From positions 68,095,482-68,159,481 of the forward strand of contig CM070562.1 of NCBI GenBank assembly GCA_036346405.1: a stretch of 64,000 nt of DNA, written 5' to 3'. This document shows positions 30,662 through 42,814 of this stretch, piece after piece (positions within the stretch are counted from its first letter, which is position 1; every line of letters starts with the position of its first letter). The position numbers and the translations under genes were made by a program. Source of the DNA: Phyllostachys edulis (lineage: Eukaryota > Streptophyta > Magnoliopsida > Poales > Poaceae). The notes beneath the pieces were generated by a model. That model did no database searches, was not told the DNA's origin, and saw only the letters and a program-made list of their open reading frames with translations.

Positions 30662-33600
30662 CTCCCCCTTGGGCATCCATCCTCACGTGTTCATGTCTCA
30701 TCAAAACTCCATAAAAACCCAGTGAAATTTTTTTGGAGAAAGAGTACATGATACACATTCTTCTGCGTTGCACGAATTGCCTCATTAAAAACCTTAGCCA
30801 AGAAACTTCAGGAAAACTCGTCAAGGAAAAAGAGTACAATCCATTTAATTTCATTTAATCTCAATGATTTATTCTTTGAGTACTCGATTTTCGTGATCAA
30901 GTTTTAATAATGAATTCGTGAAGATTCTCCCCCTGAATTCTGCACTTCTCTAAGTCTCATCATTCCAATTCCACGTATGCACCTTTCAAAGCTAGATGCT
31001 GAAAGTGACTTAGTGAATAAATCTGCAAGATTTTCACATGACTTAGTATGCATTACTTTAATTTCGTCCATCTTTTGCAATTCATGAGCATAGAAAAGGT
31101 TGGGGTTGATATACTTTATGAGATAACTCTTTACATAACCTATCTGCACTTGTGCAACAAAAACTATATTATCTTCATAGATAATGCTGAGGGTTTGCGC
31201 GGTATTAAATCCACACGACTGCTGGATGTGGTGAATCACCCGTCGAAGCCAAGCATATTCTCGTGAGGCCTCTTATAGTGCTATGATTTCCGAGTGGTTC
31301 GTCGGAGTCGATACAAGACTTTGCTTACACGATTTTCATGAAATTGTAGTTCCACCACACAGGAATATATATAGCTTATTTGCGACTTGGCTGTATGCGG
31401 ATCCGACAGGTCCTCGGCATCTGCATAGCCATTCATAGACATGTCGTGGTTCTTTCTGTAGAACAGACCAAGGTCTTTGCTTCCTTGGAGGTATCGGAAG
31501 ATGTCATTTATTTCCTATTAATGCCTTTTGGCAGGTTCTGTACTATACCTTGCTAATAGGTTCACGGTAAATGTAATGTTCGGTCTAGTATAGTTTGCTA
31601 AATACACGAGTGCTCCTAGTACACTTAAGTATGGGAATTCCGTTCCCAAAACTCCCCCCTCCCCCATCTTTTCTAGGTTTGTAAAGGTTCTTGTTTTGCT
31701 GTAAGGATCGTCCAACCATCGGCACTTTCGAAGGGTATATCTTTTCAAAGTTGAACCTTTCTAGCACTCTTTAAGTGTAGGTTGACTGATGCACTAACAT
31801 CCCTTCAGGGGCAAGCTCAAGCCTAGCCAATATTTGGTTTTACCCAAATCTTTCATTTCAAACTCCGCCTCCATGTAAGAGCTTGCTTTCTTAATACCTT
31901 CAAGGGTTCCGGTGATATTCAGATCATCTACATACACTGAGATTATATAAAATCTATCTTGGGATCGTCGTATAAATACACAGGGACAATTCTCATTATT
32001 CGTGTAGCCTTTCTTGCATAGAAAGTCGCTTTAAAAGATTATACCACATCCTACTTGATTGCTTAAGTCCGTACAGTGACTTTATGAGTTTCACACTATA
32101 CAGATTTCTATTTGCTCTGTCTTAGTTCGAGACAGGGATACATTCAGGTACATTCGTATAAATATCCGAATCCAAATTTTCATAAAGGTAGGCAGTTACC
32201 ACATCCATCAATTTCATTTCTAAATTCAAGTTTACTACCATTGAGATTAAATATATAAAGGGTAGTTCCACCCATGACTGGGGAATAGGTTTCTTCATAA
32301 TCAACTCTTGGACATTGAGTAAAATCTTGTGCAACAAGCCTTACTTATTTTCATTTCTCTTTCAAACGAATACCCACTTATACCCTACGGGGTGCACATA
32401 GGGAGGCGTGTGGCTTACAGGCACAAACACCTCTCTTTTATTCAGAGATAATAATTCAGTTTTTATTGCCTTCTTCCAATCTTCTCAATCTGATCTTTTC
32501 TTACATTCAGCGAGCGATGCAGGTTCTGGATCAAGATCGATGATTTTGGTAATTTTCTTTGCAAAGTAAATATCGACATTGGCTGTTGTCCTAGTCATAG
32601 ATTCTCCCGTGGTCACCAAGTTTGTAGCTATTTCTTCATGGGGCGATCTTCTAATGCTTCTACTTTCCCACCGTTGCTTCCAATTACGGGAGCAAGTCCC
32701 TTTAATTTTTCAGCTCCGATATGTGCGCACACATCCATGCTGATATCTCCCTTCGTGGGAATGTTAAAATCTGGTATGCCTTTCCTGAAGGTTCCATACT
32801 GGTGTCAGATCTCAACTGGCTCCCCTTCTAGTTCTGGGAAACTTCGGTGATCGAGTGTGTCAAGTCCTTCTCATCCTTTTTCACCAGATGTCCCTAGCTA
32901 CTTTGGATTCGAGGGGCCAGAATTCTCGTCCTTTTCTGAGGTCTTAGGACGGGATTAGGGATACTTCCATCGGTATTTCAACCCTCTCCGGTGCATTGCA
33001 TGCAGGCACATGCGACTTGGTCACACTCTTCAAATTACTAAAGTGGTCAGGTAGTTGATTCGCTAATTCTTGCAAATTAATTATCTTCTAGACTTCAATT
33101 ATCTTCTGGACTTCTCTTGTCTTCAGGACTTCAATTGTCTTCTAGACTGCTCTATTTGCTTCACTAGTGTGTGGGTCATATGTATGGATTCTCATGGCTT
33201 GCCACATTATTTTCCGACATTTTTCATCAAGAGGTTGATTTCCTCCCCCCAAATGATGGGAAACTATCATTATCTAATATACTATCTGCGAATCGGGTAG
33301 TATACAAATCTCCAGTCATAGGGTCCAAATACCTGATTTTGGATGTTGTCTCATAACCAACGTATATCCCAGACTTTCGGAAAGGGCCCATTGCTATTCG
33401 CTATGGTGGTGGCATAGGTACATAAACTTTACAACCAAATTTGCGAAGATGAGAAATGTTTCGGTGCTGACCCTTACGCTAGTTGTGAAAAAGAATGGAT
33501 GTTATATGCCGGTGGACTAAAATTGACGAGAGTTGCTGCGTTCAGGACTGCGTGTCCATTCTGCTAGTCCGTTCTGGGTGTGGACATGTGGAACGGAATA

Positions 33601-34860
33601 CTCAACGTTAAGTTCCATTGCCACGCAATAATCATCAAATGCCTTCGAAATAAATTCTCCGGTGTTGTCCATTCTAGTGGACTATACATGATGATCAGAG
33701 AAATTATTCTTAATGTTAATTATTTGCAAGATTTAGTTTTTGCAAAAGCGTGGTTTCTCGTAGAAAATAAACATACGTGCGGCCATTTCGAGGAAGCATC
33801 GATGAGCACCATAAAAATACCTAAATGACCCTGACAGGGGCTGTATTGGACCACAAATGTCTCCCTGGATACGATCCGGGAATACAGAGACTTCATCCGT
33901 CGCTTTCAGAGTAGAAGGTCTGGTAATTAATTTTCCGGTGGCACAGGCGGGGCACACAAAATCTTCTTGATTCAAGAAATTTTTTACATCGATATTATGT
34001 CCCAGTAAATTGTTAATTATATTTCTCATCATTCTAAGACCTGAGTGGCCTAATCTATCATGCTAGAGACAGAAAAGTTCAGAGCTTCTAAATACAGTTT
34101 TCAGGGTAGTATAGGCTGTGTGTGCCTTAATATTAGTGTAGTATATAACCTGATTTCATGTGAAGGAAGTTGTTCTAATACTCTTTTCCACTTTCTTCAT
34201 ACTGTGTTATGAGCAGATGTTCCTTACCATACTCTTCTTCAGTCTCTATATGGAAATCGTTAGCGCGAATATTCTTGAGAGTTCTAGTCGATTCTGGGTA
34301 CAATTAGGCTTCTTTAGTGACTAAATTTGTGTCCATCGGGAGTATAATTGTGGCCTTTCCTGAGCCTATTATACAAGTATCGCTACCCGCGATTGTCGTA
34401 AGACTACCAGCATTCTTGCTGATCGACTGAAAGAATTTCGTCTCTCCCAAGGTGGTATTTGTTGTGCCGCTATCCGCTAAGCACACTTCCTCTATAGGGT
34501 GTCACACGCATTCTAATACTTCAAATATCAGAATATAACTTGTTATTATAAATACGGGAAAATAAGCCTTGCAAGACACATCATAAGAATTTAATGATTT
34601 GCTCTCCTAGAGCTTATAACCATTATTCAAAGTTCCATCACAATTACAAACTGCAAGTGACTGTAAAAATATCTAAGTGCAATGCGTGCACCAGATTGAA
34701 TTAGCAAAGTATGTAGAAACTTCTTCTGAAACTGCTCCATGGCGATCTTCTTCTCTTGGGCAATTACGACTGCGGCCGCTGCGATGTCCAAAAGAGGGGT
34801 GATGGGGGCAGCTGCTGGGCTGTCCACATCCATGAGTGCAACTAATGGCTATGGACCCTT
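30662..34860 (-). pseudogene. Copia-1 pol (protease, integrase, RT, RNase H), decayed
   Basis: Minus-strand blocks in order: protease motif LADSGTTNT (about 34,480), GAG-pre-integrase and integrase with CPACATGKLITRPS and DICGPIQPLSG (34,030-33,830), further integrase with LNPLTGD-type sequence (about 33,300), reverse transcriptase with ELPFIYLISMVVNLNLEMKLMDVVTAYLY (about 32,230; in native elements DVKTAFLYG), and RNase H ending KSCENLADLFTKSL (about 31,020-31,050). Stops and frameshifts are numerous, and no frame longer than about 110 codons remains. The encoded enzymes would replicate the element in virus-like particles. None can be made here. Confidence 0.85.
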
Positions 34861-36990
34861 TGTGCCTGCAATGGCGAGGTGTGCCTCGTGTTGTCCTTTG
34901 CCACTTTTCTTAGACTGAAAAGCATCAACAACGTGCGACCCACGACCTTACCTTTCTTGCCCTTCTCATCCGTGAGAGGCTTCCTTACCTTGTAGCTTCT
35001 AACATTGGCTTCATGGCCAACATTGCTACTAGGCGGCTGTGAGATATAGTAATTTGTATGATGTCAATCAATTCGGCATACTCCTTGTAGCCATCTTGTC
35101 GATAGTTACGTGCGGATTGCACCGCATTCGTGTGAAAGGTAAAGAGAGTCTTCTTAATCTTCGGCTCATCCGTGATTACCTTACCACAGAGTTAAAGACT
35201 GGTACAAATTCTGGCCATGCTGGGCTAGCTCTTCAAACTCCCGTTTCGTGATGCCAGCCATCTACATATTTCATGCAAAGAGTTCATAAGATTACTGCTG
35301 GTATTTGCATAAAGTGGTTGCAAAATTCTCATAATATTCTTTGCACTCCCGGTTCTTGATCTCGTATTTTCATATGCATTTTTCATGATTCACTACTATT
35401 TTCAATGATTAAAAGTAATATAAACAATCACAGATAATCAAAATAGTAAATACAATACATAAATTGCATAGAAATAATAATAACAGAGTTAAACATGCTT
35501 CAAATACTTAAAATGATTCAAAATTTGAATTTCCGAGGCTCTTTTCTACTTGAATATGAACTTTTGGTGAATTCTGTAATTTTCAAGGGCTAAAGCGCTA
35601 ATTTTTAGTTCTGAGAAAATTTTTTGTGTAATTTTTCAATTTCTGAGGGGTTATTCTGCAAGAATTTCTTTCTCAGAATATTTTTTCGTAATTTTTAAAA
35701 CTTTGAGGGTTTATTTGTAAATTTTTGGGATTTTTCCTTTTCCTCTTTTTTTTTTTCTAATTCTGGACTTTCTCCGACCTAGCTATATTTCCAGCCCGGT
35801 TTTGGGCCACTTCTGGCCGGCCCATACTTCTTCGGCCAAAATAGGCCCGAGATGGCCTGGGCAAAAGGACCAGTGTGGGGGTAGGGTTTCCTACCCTATC
35901 CCCAGAGGTGGCGGCAGCTCCAGTCTGAGGAGGCGTTGGGGCGGCCGGTGCGACGGTGCGAGGGGCGTCGAGACACGAGTGCGTGCGGCGTGTGCAGGCA
36001 CAAAGGCCGACGGGAGCGGTGTGGCACGTGGCGGGTGCGACCCGATTCGGCGGTGTGGCATTCAGGCCAGCAGGGAGGGCTCATGGAGGTTGTAGCGCCA
36101 ACGGGGTCGGCGATACTCCACGCGGGAGCCGACAGTTCGGCACGGCCGGCGCGGCAAGGCGGCATGGTTCGGCAATGGGACCGGCGACGGCGTGGCGCTC
36201 CTGTGCGGGAGGACGGCGGCGGCTTTAGGCACGTGGCTCGGCTGGCGGTGCCGCATGCAGGTGGCGGCGTGGTTCGATAACGGAGCCGCGTGCAGGCAGC
36301 TAATTCAGGCACACAACTCGTCCGGCGGTGCCTCATGCAGCGGAGGCAATCCGGCATGCAGGCCGACGGTGCAGGTACTCCTCATAGAAAATTTATTTCC
36401 AAAAACTTGCACGCACATGTCAGCCTTACCAACGAAACCAGCCAAACGGAACATCCACGAATACATACATCCAATGGATTGCACATAAACACACAATATA
36501 CAGGAACATGCACCAACAACCTTGCAAACACATGGACACGAATACATGATCGATAACACCGGCCAGTGGCCGTGCAAGGCTGAGGGCGGCACACAGGACC
36601 GGTGCAGAGGACGGTGAGCTCACGCGTGCCAACGACGCGACAGCCGCATGCAATTGGCGTGGGACGTGGCCGTGTGTGGGCGGCACGGCGGTATGCAGGC
36701 GTCGGCGTCGTTTTTTTTCTTCTGTGTTCATGCAATCGATCATCTACAGTGCAATCGATATCTACTCTTTCATACAATCTACCGATCGGCTTGACCGGTG
36801 ACTTCAAGTCGGCTTGCAGTAGATTAGAGTGAATTTACACCGTAGAAAATAATCTAGAAAGCCAAATTTGCGGAATTGAAAGCGATCTAGAAAATACGAT
36901 TCCATCTATGATTGTCATGCTTCGACGGTTACCTTTCGATCCGAATAGAGTAGGCCTAGAAGTAGGCAGGAGTCAATCGTACTGATAACG
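34861..36990 (-). other. Copia-1 gag remnant and GC-rich leader
   Basis: A gag-like segment (MAGITKREFEELAQHG, about 35,200-35,260, then KVRKPLTDEKGKKGK about 34,950) is recognisable but broken. Bases 35,790-36,720 are unusually GC-rich for the element, with repeated GCCGAAC / GCGGTGTGGC-like words and many open frames on both strands. No protein domain is seen. It may be the untranslated leader or an inserted or captured segment. Confidence 0.45.
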
Positions 36991-38007
36991 TGTTGAGGAA
37001 CCGTCGCTGACAAGTCTAGTCCGATCGTTCACCTCATAGACATGCGTAGAATCACACAGATCAATACAAGAACAAATAGTAGATTGAACACAAAGAGAGA
37101 CAAAGGTGTTGGGTGTATTCTTCCTTCTTTATTCCTTCATCAAGCGATCAGCCTTTTACAATGACTAGCACCTAGTGGGCTAGTGGCAGACCCAAGATTT
37201 ATCGGATGGATGTTCAGAGTTAATAAAATATTATTCAATGGAAAAAAATTAAAGATCCACGCTAGCAAAAAAAATAAAGTATATTTTTTTCCGTACTAGA
37301 AATAACACCACAAAGAATTGAGAGAAATTACAAAATAATTAAGAAAAATGTTGAATTAAGAATTTGGGATTTGGGACCGAGGAATGGATAATTGGGGGTG
37401 CACATGTGGTGCTATTGACGTATGCAGCCTAACTCGCCGGCCCATGAATTTGTAGTTTGCAGGTTTGATTGGTCACATGAATTTTTATAACTTGAGAAGT
37501 TGAGATCATCAATAAATTATATAGGTATATCTGGATGAATTTATATTCATATTGCTGAAGTATGCCACTATCCTTTGCTACAGCCTAGTAATCTAACTTA
37601 AATCTAGAGTTATGTATTAGTCTCATGCTCTCAGCTGAGCTGAAAGTTTAGTTGTTTTGGCCGAAAATGGTCTAGATATTCCATTATCTGCTACAATTAG
37701 CTTGTTATTGCTTAGAATCTTTCTATCTAATGAGAACTCCAAATGGATACTTTAAAGTTTTCAAAGTATAATATGTTTTAAGGACATTACATATTGATTT
37801 AACCCAATTTCTAATATATACATGTATTATACTTCATATATATTGAATTTTTGCCCAAAAATATTGGGTGTTCAGTTGAACACCCTTAAACTCTATTGGG
37901 TCCGCCCCTACTAGCACCTCTTATTTATAGTCTAGAGATCATGCTAGAATTTAGATGGGACGTCTACCATAGATCGACTGCTAGATCAAGTTTATAGTTT
38001 TCCAACG
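36991..38007 (-). repeat. Copia-1 5' LTR, interrupted by a MITE
   Basis: 36,991-37,172 and 37,919-38,007 together make a ~271-bp LTR matching 30,404-30,661. The terminal CCAACA is CCAACG here. Confidence 0.85.
37173..37910. mobile_element. hAT-type MITE (738 bp) in the copia-1 LTR
   Basis: Flanked by a perfect 8-bp target duplication CTAGCACC (37,165-37,172 and 37,911-37,918), the length typical of hAT elements. The terminal inverted repeats are TAGTGGCAGACCCAA (with an extra TAGTGGGC duplicated in front) and TAGGGGCGGACCCAA. The interior is AT-rich and non-coding. Confidence 0.88.
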
Positions 38008-38009
38008 AT

Positions 38010-38155
38010 TGTGACGCTGAAGTAACTGGACTGGACGGCCTAGCTAATTTACTCGAAGCTACCGGATTAAGGTGGTAGATGGTGGAAGAACAGCTGCATG
38101 CATTTCGAGGCGAGGCGAAGGAACGGGAACGCGTGGCAGGAAATGGCAACCGGCA
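38010..38155 (+). repeat. Right copy of the flank duplicated around copia-1
   Basis: Matches 30,106-30,245 (GTGACGCTGAAGTAACTGG through AAATGGCAACCGGC). It begins directly after the right LTR. Confidence 0.85.
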
Positions 38156-38681
38156 TTCATCAGCGGTCAAGGAGCTTGGTTGAGCAGTTTTTATTGCGCC
38201 TGTCGCGTCGAGCTGCTCGTTTCGGCTGTGTTTTCCCGTATCCGCCCCGACTCGGCGCTGCCGTTCCGAACGCTGAGGCAGGCTGCCAGGAGAGGAGAAA
38301 CAGGAGCACTGATTCGTCCGCAAGGATAGGAGTGGTGGTGCCATGCATTAACGTATTGTCTGGTTCTTATGTGGAGTGGTTCTGGCTAAAGTCACGTTTG
38401 CAGCGTACGTATCGTCGCCGCAACTAGAGCTATGACGCCCATTAGTGCAGCACATAAATATTTGCACTGTGTATGTCTAGACTCTAGATATGAGCATGCC
38501 ACCCACCGATAATAATAGATAAGTACCGTCAATCTATTATTATCTCTTAAAAGCTGATGACATGTAGTTTACAGCTACTACAAAATTGTGAAAACTCTCC
38601 TGGAAAAAATAGAAATCATTGTACCCTCAATTTGATGGACTATAATCTATAATTAAGAGTAACTAGCCGAGTGCCCATGCA
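38156..38681. other. No gene seen
   Basis: Single-copy-looking flank. It ends with AACTAGCCGAGTGCC, a phrase common at the ends of dispersed grass repeats, so the hAT at 38,682 may itself sit in an older repeat that continues after 40,115. Confidence 0.35.
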
Positions 38682-40114
38682 TAGAGGCGGAGGCAACACC
38701 AGTGTGCGCAGGGGCGTGCGCACCGGCTCTATCCGCCACACCCCTGGAAACCCACCATCAAATTAGTCCTCCGCTTGGTCCCTGCAATGAAGAAAGCACC
38801 AAGAAAGTGCCTGGTGCGAAGGAGCATCGTGACGAAAGACAATGAATGAAGAAGAAAAAACTAAGGAAGCAAGTAGACAAGCACTAAGGATATTTGGGCT
38901 TTTAGGCTATATTCTTTGCACAATCCAATGTCATAGGCCCATTTTCGCACTCTCCAAAGGTCAAATCCCTGATTTCCCAATCGGCCATTCCCCACTTGAC
39001 AACTCCAGAACTCCCCCGAAATCCCCATTCCACTCCCATTTTACCAAATCCCTAATTCACAGCACAACTAACCTCTTGGTGACCGAAGGCTTGGGCACGA
39101 TGGCGCTGACGGCGGCAGCAGCGCAGGCGAGGCGGCAAGCGGGGCCGACTACGGCGAGGCGGCGAGCGAGCCTCGACCATGGAGCTGCGACCGGTGTCTA
39201 GCAATCAAGAGGCCGAGGCGCTGAGCCAAAGCGACCAATGCCGAAGGCCGCCGGCCGGGCGGTGCTGACAGTCTTTGATGACGAAGCAGGCCAAATAGCA
39301 GACTAGCGGGGTAAGAAGAGCCGAGCTTAGGCGGCCAAGCCACCAGGGAGTGACGCGGGCGGAAGGTGAGGCGGCGCTGGGCTAGGAGGTGCTTGGGGTG
39401 TGGCCAAGAGGAGGCAAGGCCAAGAGGAGGCGACAGGAGGCTGGTGGGGAGTGGGGAGGCAGCAGACGCCTTGAGAAGAAATGGGGAAGAGAAATTGGGG
39501 CAGGGAGGAGTAATGGTCGATGGAGTTGGGTCTTGGAGAGGAAATAGAAGAAAATAGAATGGGGAATGTCCGAATGTGTGTCTGAATATCTCACTACTCA
39601 CAACTAAAAAAGAGACAAGGAGCCGAGGTAAAATTCTTAAATTCAAAATTCTTAAATTCACAACTCAGTTAATATCAATGTGAATAGGCGATGTTGAGAC
39701 GATGTTATGAACATGTGAATATGTGATACAACAATTATGGATCGTTTTCAAAAGATAAAATCTCGTAGAATGGACTTGCCTCCCGCTCCTAGTCATAGCT
39801 AGCGGTTTTGCGGTATGTTCCATACTTCTATTTCATTTCAATGCTTGTAATTAGTCACAATTTTCTGATTGTCTCGCTACTTTAGCTACTTTTGTTCTAC
39901 ATATTGCTACTCGCACGTATTTATAGGTATTTAGATTGTTATGTTCATTAGCCAGGTACTACCTTATGTTCATTTTACTTTCTCACTTTGTCTCTTATTT
40001 ATTTATGTATGAATTTGAATTGTATTAGATATTCAAATGTATTATGTATGTTTGATACGATTTTATCATATTAGCTTGAGCACCCCCTCTATTTCTGTCC
40101 TGCGTACGCCACTG
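38682..40114 (+). mobile_element. Non-autonomous hAT element (1.4 kb)
   Basis: Terminal inverted repeats are TAGAGGCGGAGGCAAC (left) and CAGTGGCGTACGCAGG (reverse complement of right). The 8-bp target duplications are CCCATGCA / CCTGTGCA and differ by two transitions. A GC-rich leader (39,090-39,500) and a short coding start (39,737) of a hAT transposase remain, and the rest is AT-rich. It is a deletion derivative of an autonomous hAT. Confidence 0.75.
39737..39802 (+). pseudogene. hAT transposase first coding exon (TTF-type family), remnant
   Basis: ATG at 39,737 opens MDRFQKIKSRRMDLPPAPSHS and then a stop. Plant hAT transposases of the TTF-type zinc finger group commonly start with a short basic M-(D/E)-R-(F/Y)-x-K-(R/K) segment like this, followed by a proline/serine stretch. 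A donor-like GCG|GTATGT follows at about 39,813. All catalytic exons are absent. Family assignment rests on this short start only. Confidence 0.45.
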
Positions 40115-40123
40115 CCTGTGCAT

Positions 40124-41339
40124 TACAACAGTTTTCAAATGAACATATTACAAATTATTAACTTAGAAAACCAATATTTATAAGGTAATTATCCTACAAA
40201 TGAAAGTTTCATACATAATTTGCATCTAATCAACAAGCCACATATAATCTTATCACAAGCCACAAGCACAGATAATTTAATTATCCACAGAAGATTATTC
40301 AATTAACTTATGCATGTATACATATCTAACTCAATAGGTAGAGAGGAAAGGTGGTAGATGGCAGACTCGCTGTCACCACCAAACCCTTCTTTTATAATAG
40401 TAAAGATCCTTAACCATTAGATGTTACCCCAATGGAGTATCAAAACTTAATCAGACTCAAAACATGAGAATGAAGCATTAACCATATAGACAACTCTCGT
40501 TAAATGTAATTGTCAATGAATTACTAATGATATTTGTGAGTACATACGGGGACACGCCTCTCGAGATCACACAAGGAAATATATGGTGTTTTTTTTAGAT
40601 AGTTTCAAGCTTTATCCGAAGAGAATAACAACACCACTCCTGTGTTCTTTGTATTGAATGAGATTACAAGTCACAATGCACCATTAAAGCTAAGAATGTT
40701 GGCAATGGCCTCTATCTTCTCTCTCTCCTTTTGCCGGCACCGCCCCCTTATAAAGCGTCAAAGGGGTGGCAGTTGTTGTCTATCAGGAGACACCTTGACG
40801 GTTGCTGGAATCCGCACGTTGATGACGGTTGTTGTCAGTGAGACATCCTCCCCGCACGTTTGCTGGATAGTTATTGCCAGAACGGAGAGAGGTTTGTGCA
40901 GGTATGTTAGAGACACATACGTGCACGTGTTGTATTTTCTACCACGCACAGTTGAGCATGGTGTACAAGGTCCCTAGTCGATAAGATATGACCCATATAT
41001 CAGTATGTGAGACTTATCAACTATAGGGTGGTCATGATTTGACCTTCCGACCAGGAGGTGATCGTAACCTGAGATGATTGTAACTTGAACTAGTCGTAAC
41101 AAGTATCTCCAACCATAGGTATACTGGTGGGCATTATAATACCATTATCTATAATGAATATTATAGAAAAATAATATTATTAATTGAGGATTATTCAATC
41201 TTGTTAATGTTGAACCATAGAAACAACTCTCATTAAGATGTAATCTAAATTGAGCTTGAGTTATAAGATACTAGGAGTCTAGATTGATATGTCATCAAAA
41301 GTATAATACCAACTGAATAGGTTGGCGTCCTGGTCAGTT
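40124..41339. other. No gene seen
   Basis: AT-rich sequence with a poly-T run at 40,588. Nothing recognisable as a gene or a bounded element was found. Confidence 0.4.
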
Positions 41340-41560
41340 GTCATGCAGGGACTTGAGCTCGCTCGTCTCATTGATGGACCCGTCGAGGCCTCAGTAGCTG
41401 TTATAGAAGATGTGTGCGTCGATGATCTTGGGTTGTAGTTCGCCGTGGTCAAGCCGCGCCCGGTCTAGCACCGGCCTTTCCACTTGATCGGCATAGGGCC
41501 GAGCTCCTTGTCGCTCAAGCTAGGGCTCTCAGGCCATATGCCGGCACGAGCTCTAGCCTC
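41340..41560 (-). pseudogene. Subtilisin-like protease (subtilase) fragment
   Basis: The minus strand encodes AGIWPESPSLSDKELGPMPIKWKGRC, which matches the highly conserved start of the plant subtilase (S8) catalytic domain (GIWPES-SFSD--LGP-P--WKG-C). One frame over it continues PKIIDAHIFYNSY ... ETSELKSLHD, corresponding to the K-(L/I)-I-G-A-R-(F/Y)-(F/Y) and KSPRD blocks. A TAG and a TGA, a frameshift, and replacement of the catalytic Asp (family DTG, here RAG) make it a dead relic. No other exon of the gene is present. Plant subtilases are secreted serine proteases. Confidence 0.78.
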
Positions 41561-42555
41561 ACAAATCTCAGGTATTTGGTGATTAGTAGTGACACATTAT
41601 AATAAAAAAAACTTAAAAGTGGCAAATGCTAAATCATAATATCCTAAATTTTCAAAAAAAAAATCAGCCTGTTCTGGCTCATCACATCACTTAAGCCTAG
41701 AAATTTCCTAGTGCAAGGTTTTTGAACCACAAGCAAGATAGGATCTACAGCCCATAGAAATCATCCACAGTATACCTTCCCTTGGCCTTATCTACCACAT
41801 CATTTGGACAGACCGAGTGGCACATCAATCGACTGACGATGCAGCTTCTACATCGATCCCATGACTTTCAGGGCTCTATCCGTCAAGTTACCTGTCAAAT
41901 TGCACAGGTTACCGGTCAAATTGCACGTGTCTCAGGCCTCAACGTGATCGTGTGACAGCCGCAGCCAGCGGCAACAGCCGCAACCTGGGACATGGGCGGG
42001 AACCGCGGGAGCCCAGCAACCGCGCAGATGTCCCGCGCACGCGCACCGAACTCGCCCTGTTGGCCGGTATGTACGACAAATCTGGAACGGCGCGTGTCAA
42101 GTCGAAGTTACAGCTCGAACAGCCGCGCGACGGCGACCGTGTACGTACGACTGAGAGAGACGCTGTGGCTGTGCTCTGAGATCGTGATTCGTGAGGTTTA
42201 ACTGTTAGGATGCGCGGTGGTCTGCGCCACTGTTCGTGCAGGTGCAGCAGTGGCGACCTCGCGCACGCCGCGGCATCGATCCGCAACGGCAGCCATCACA
42301 GGATGCGCCGCGGTGGCGATACAGCGTCGTCACACGCGTCGATCGCACGCGCGGGCTGGTTCGTTACGAGGAGGAGCGTGGCGAGCCACAGAGTTTAGGG
42401 TAGAAAGCAGAGCTGAAGTGGAGTGGACATAATAACCTGGTCAGAACAAGGGACTGGAGTTTTTTTGGGTTACTTTTGGAGTTTTCTTTATTGAATTTAT
42501 GTTTCACTTTTATTTGTTGCTAATGACCCATTGATGCGCTCGATCGGCTAACAAG
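41561..42555. other. No gene seen; GC-rich patch 41,930-42,430
   Basis: The GC-rich patch has overlapping open frames on both strands, explained by composition. No domain or splice pattern was recognised. Confidence 0.4.
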
Positions 42556-42557
42556 TA

Positions 42558-42812
42558 CTCCCTCCGTTCTTAAATCCATAACGTTTGACCAAGCATGCAG
42601 TTAAATTTATATAACTTTGATCATTACTTTTCATATGATTTTGTTAGTAAAAATTACAAAATTATTATATTATAAAAATATTTATCATGACAAATCTAAT
42701 GATACTATTCACTCATGATCAATCTAAATAGTTTATCATATATTATTAGTCAAAGTTAGATAAATTTGACTGCATGCTTGGTCAAACGTCATGTATTTAA
42801 GAACGGAGGGAG
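42558..42812. mobile_element. Stowaway-type MITE (255 bp)
   Basis: Terminal inverted repeats CTCCCTCCGTTCTTAAAT / CTCCCTCCGTTCTTAAAT with TA target duplication (42,556-42,557 and 42,813-42,814). The arms continue (CGTTTGACCAAGCATGCAG and its complement), so the element can fold on itself. This is the standard Tc1/mariner-derived Stowaway form in grasses. Confidence 0.95.
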
Positions 42813-42814
42813 TA

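Larger units (their letters stand above)
30404..38007 (-). mobile_element. Copia-1, decayed Ty1/copia retrotransposon
   Basis: Minus-oriented. The 3' LTR is at 30,404-30,661 and the 5' LTR at 36,991-38,007 (the latter with a MITE inside). A polypurine tract (CCAAGGGGGAG, minus strand) abuts the 3' LTR. A primer-binding-like TTATCAG motif abuts the 5' LTR. The order protease, integrase, reverse transcriptase, RNase H in between is typical of Ty1/copia. The LTRs differ by many transitions, so the insertion is old. The flanking 5-mers (GTCAT, ATTGT) do not match, so the original target duplication is lost. Confidence 0.88.

Noticed and set aside
35896..36357. Long GC-rich open frame on the minus strand
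   Set aside because: All six frames are open to a similar extent here and no domain or start context supports a protein. It is composition-driven.
39149..39661. 170-codon minus-strand frame within the hAT element
   Set aside because: Low-complexity P/S/L-rich reading opposite the GC-rich leader of the transposase remnant. No supporting homology.
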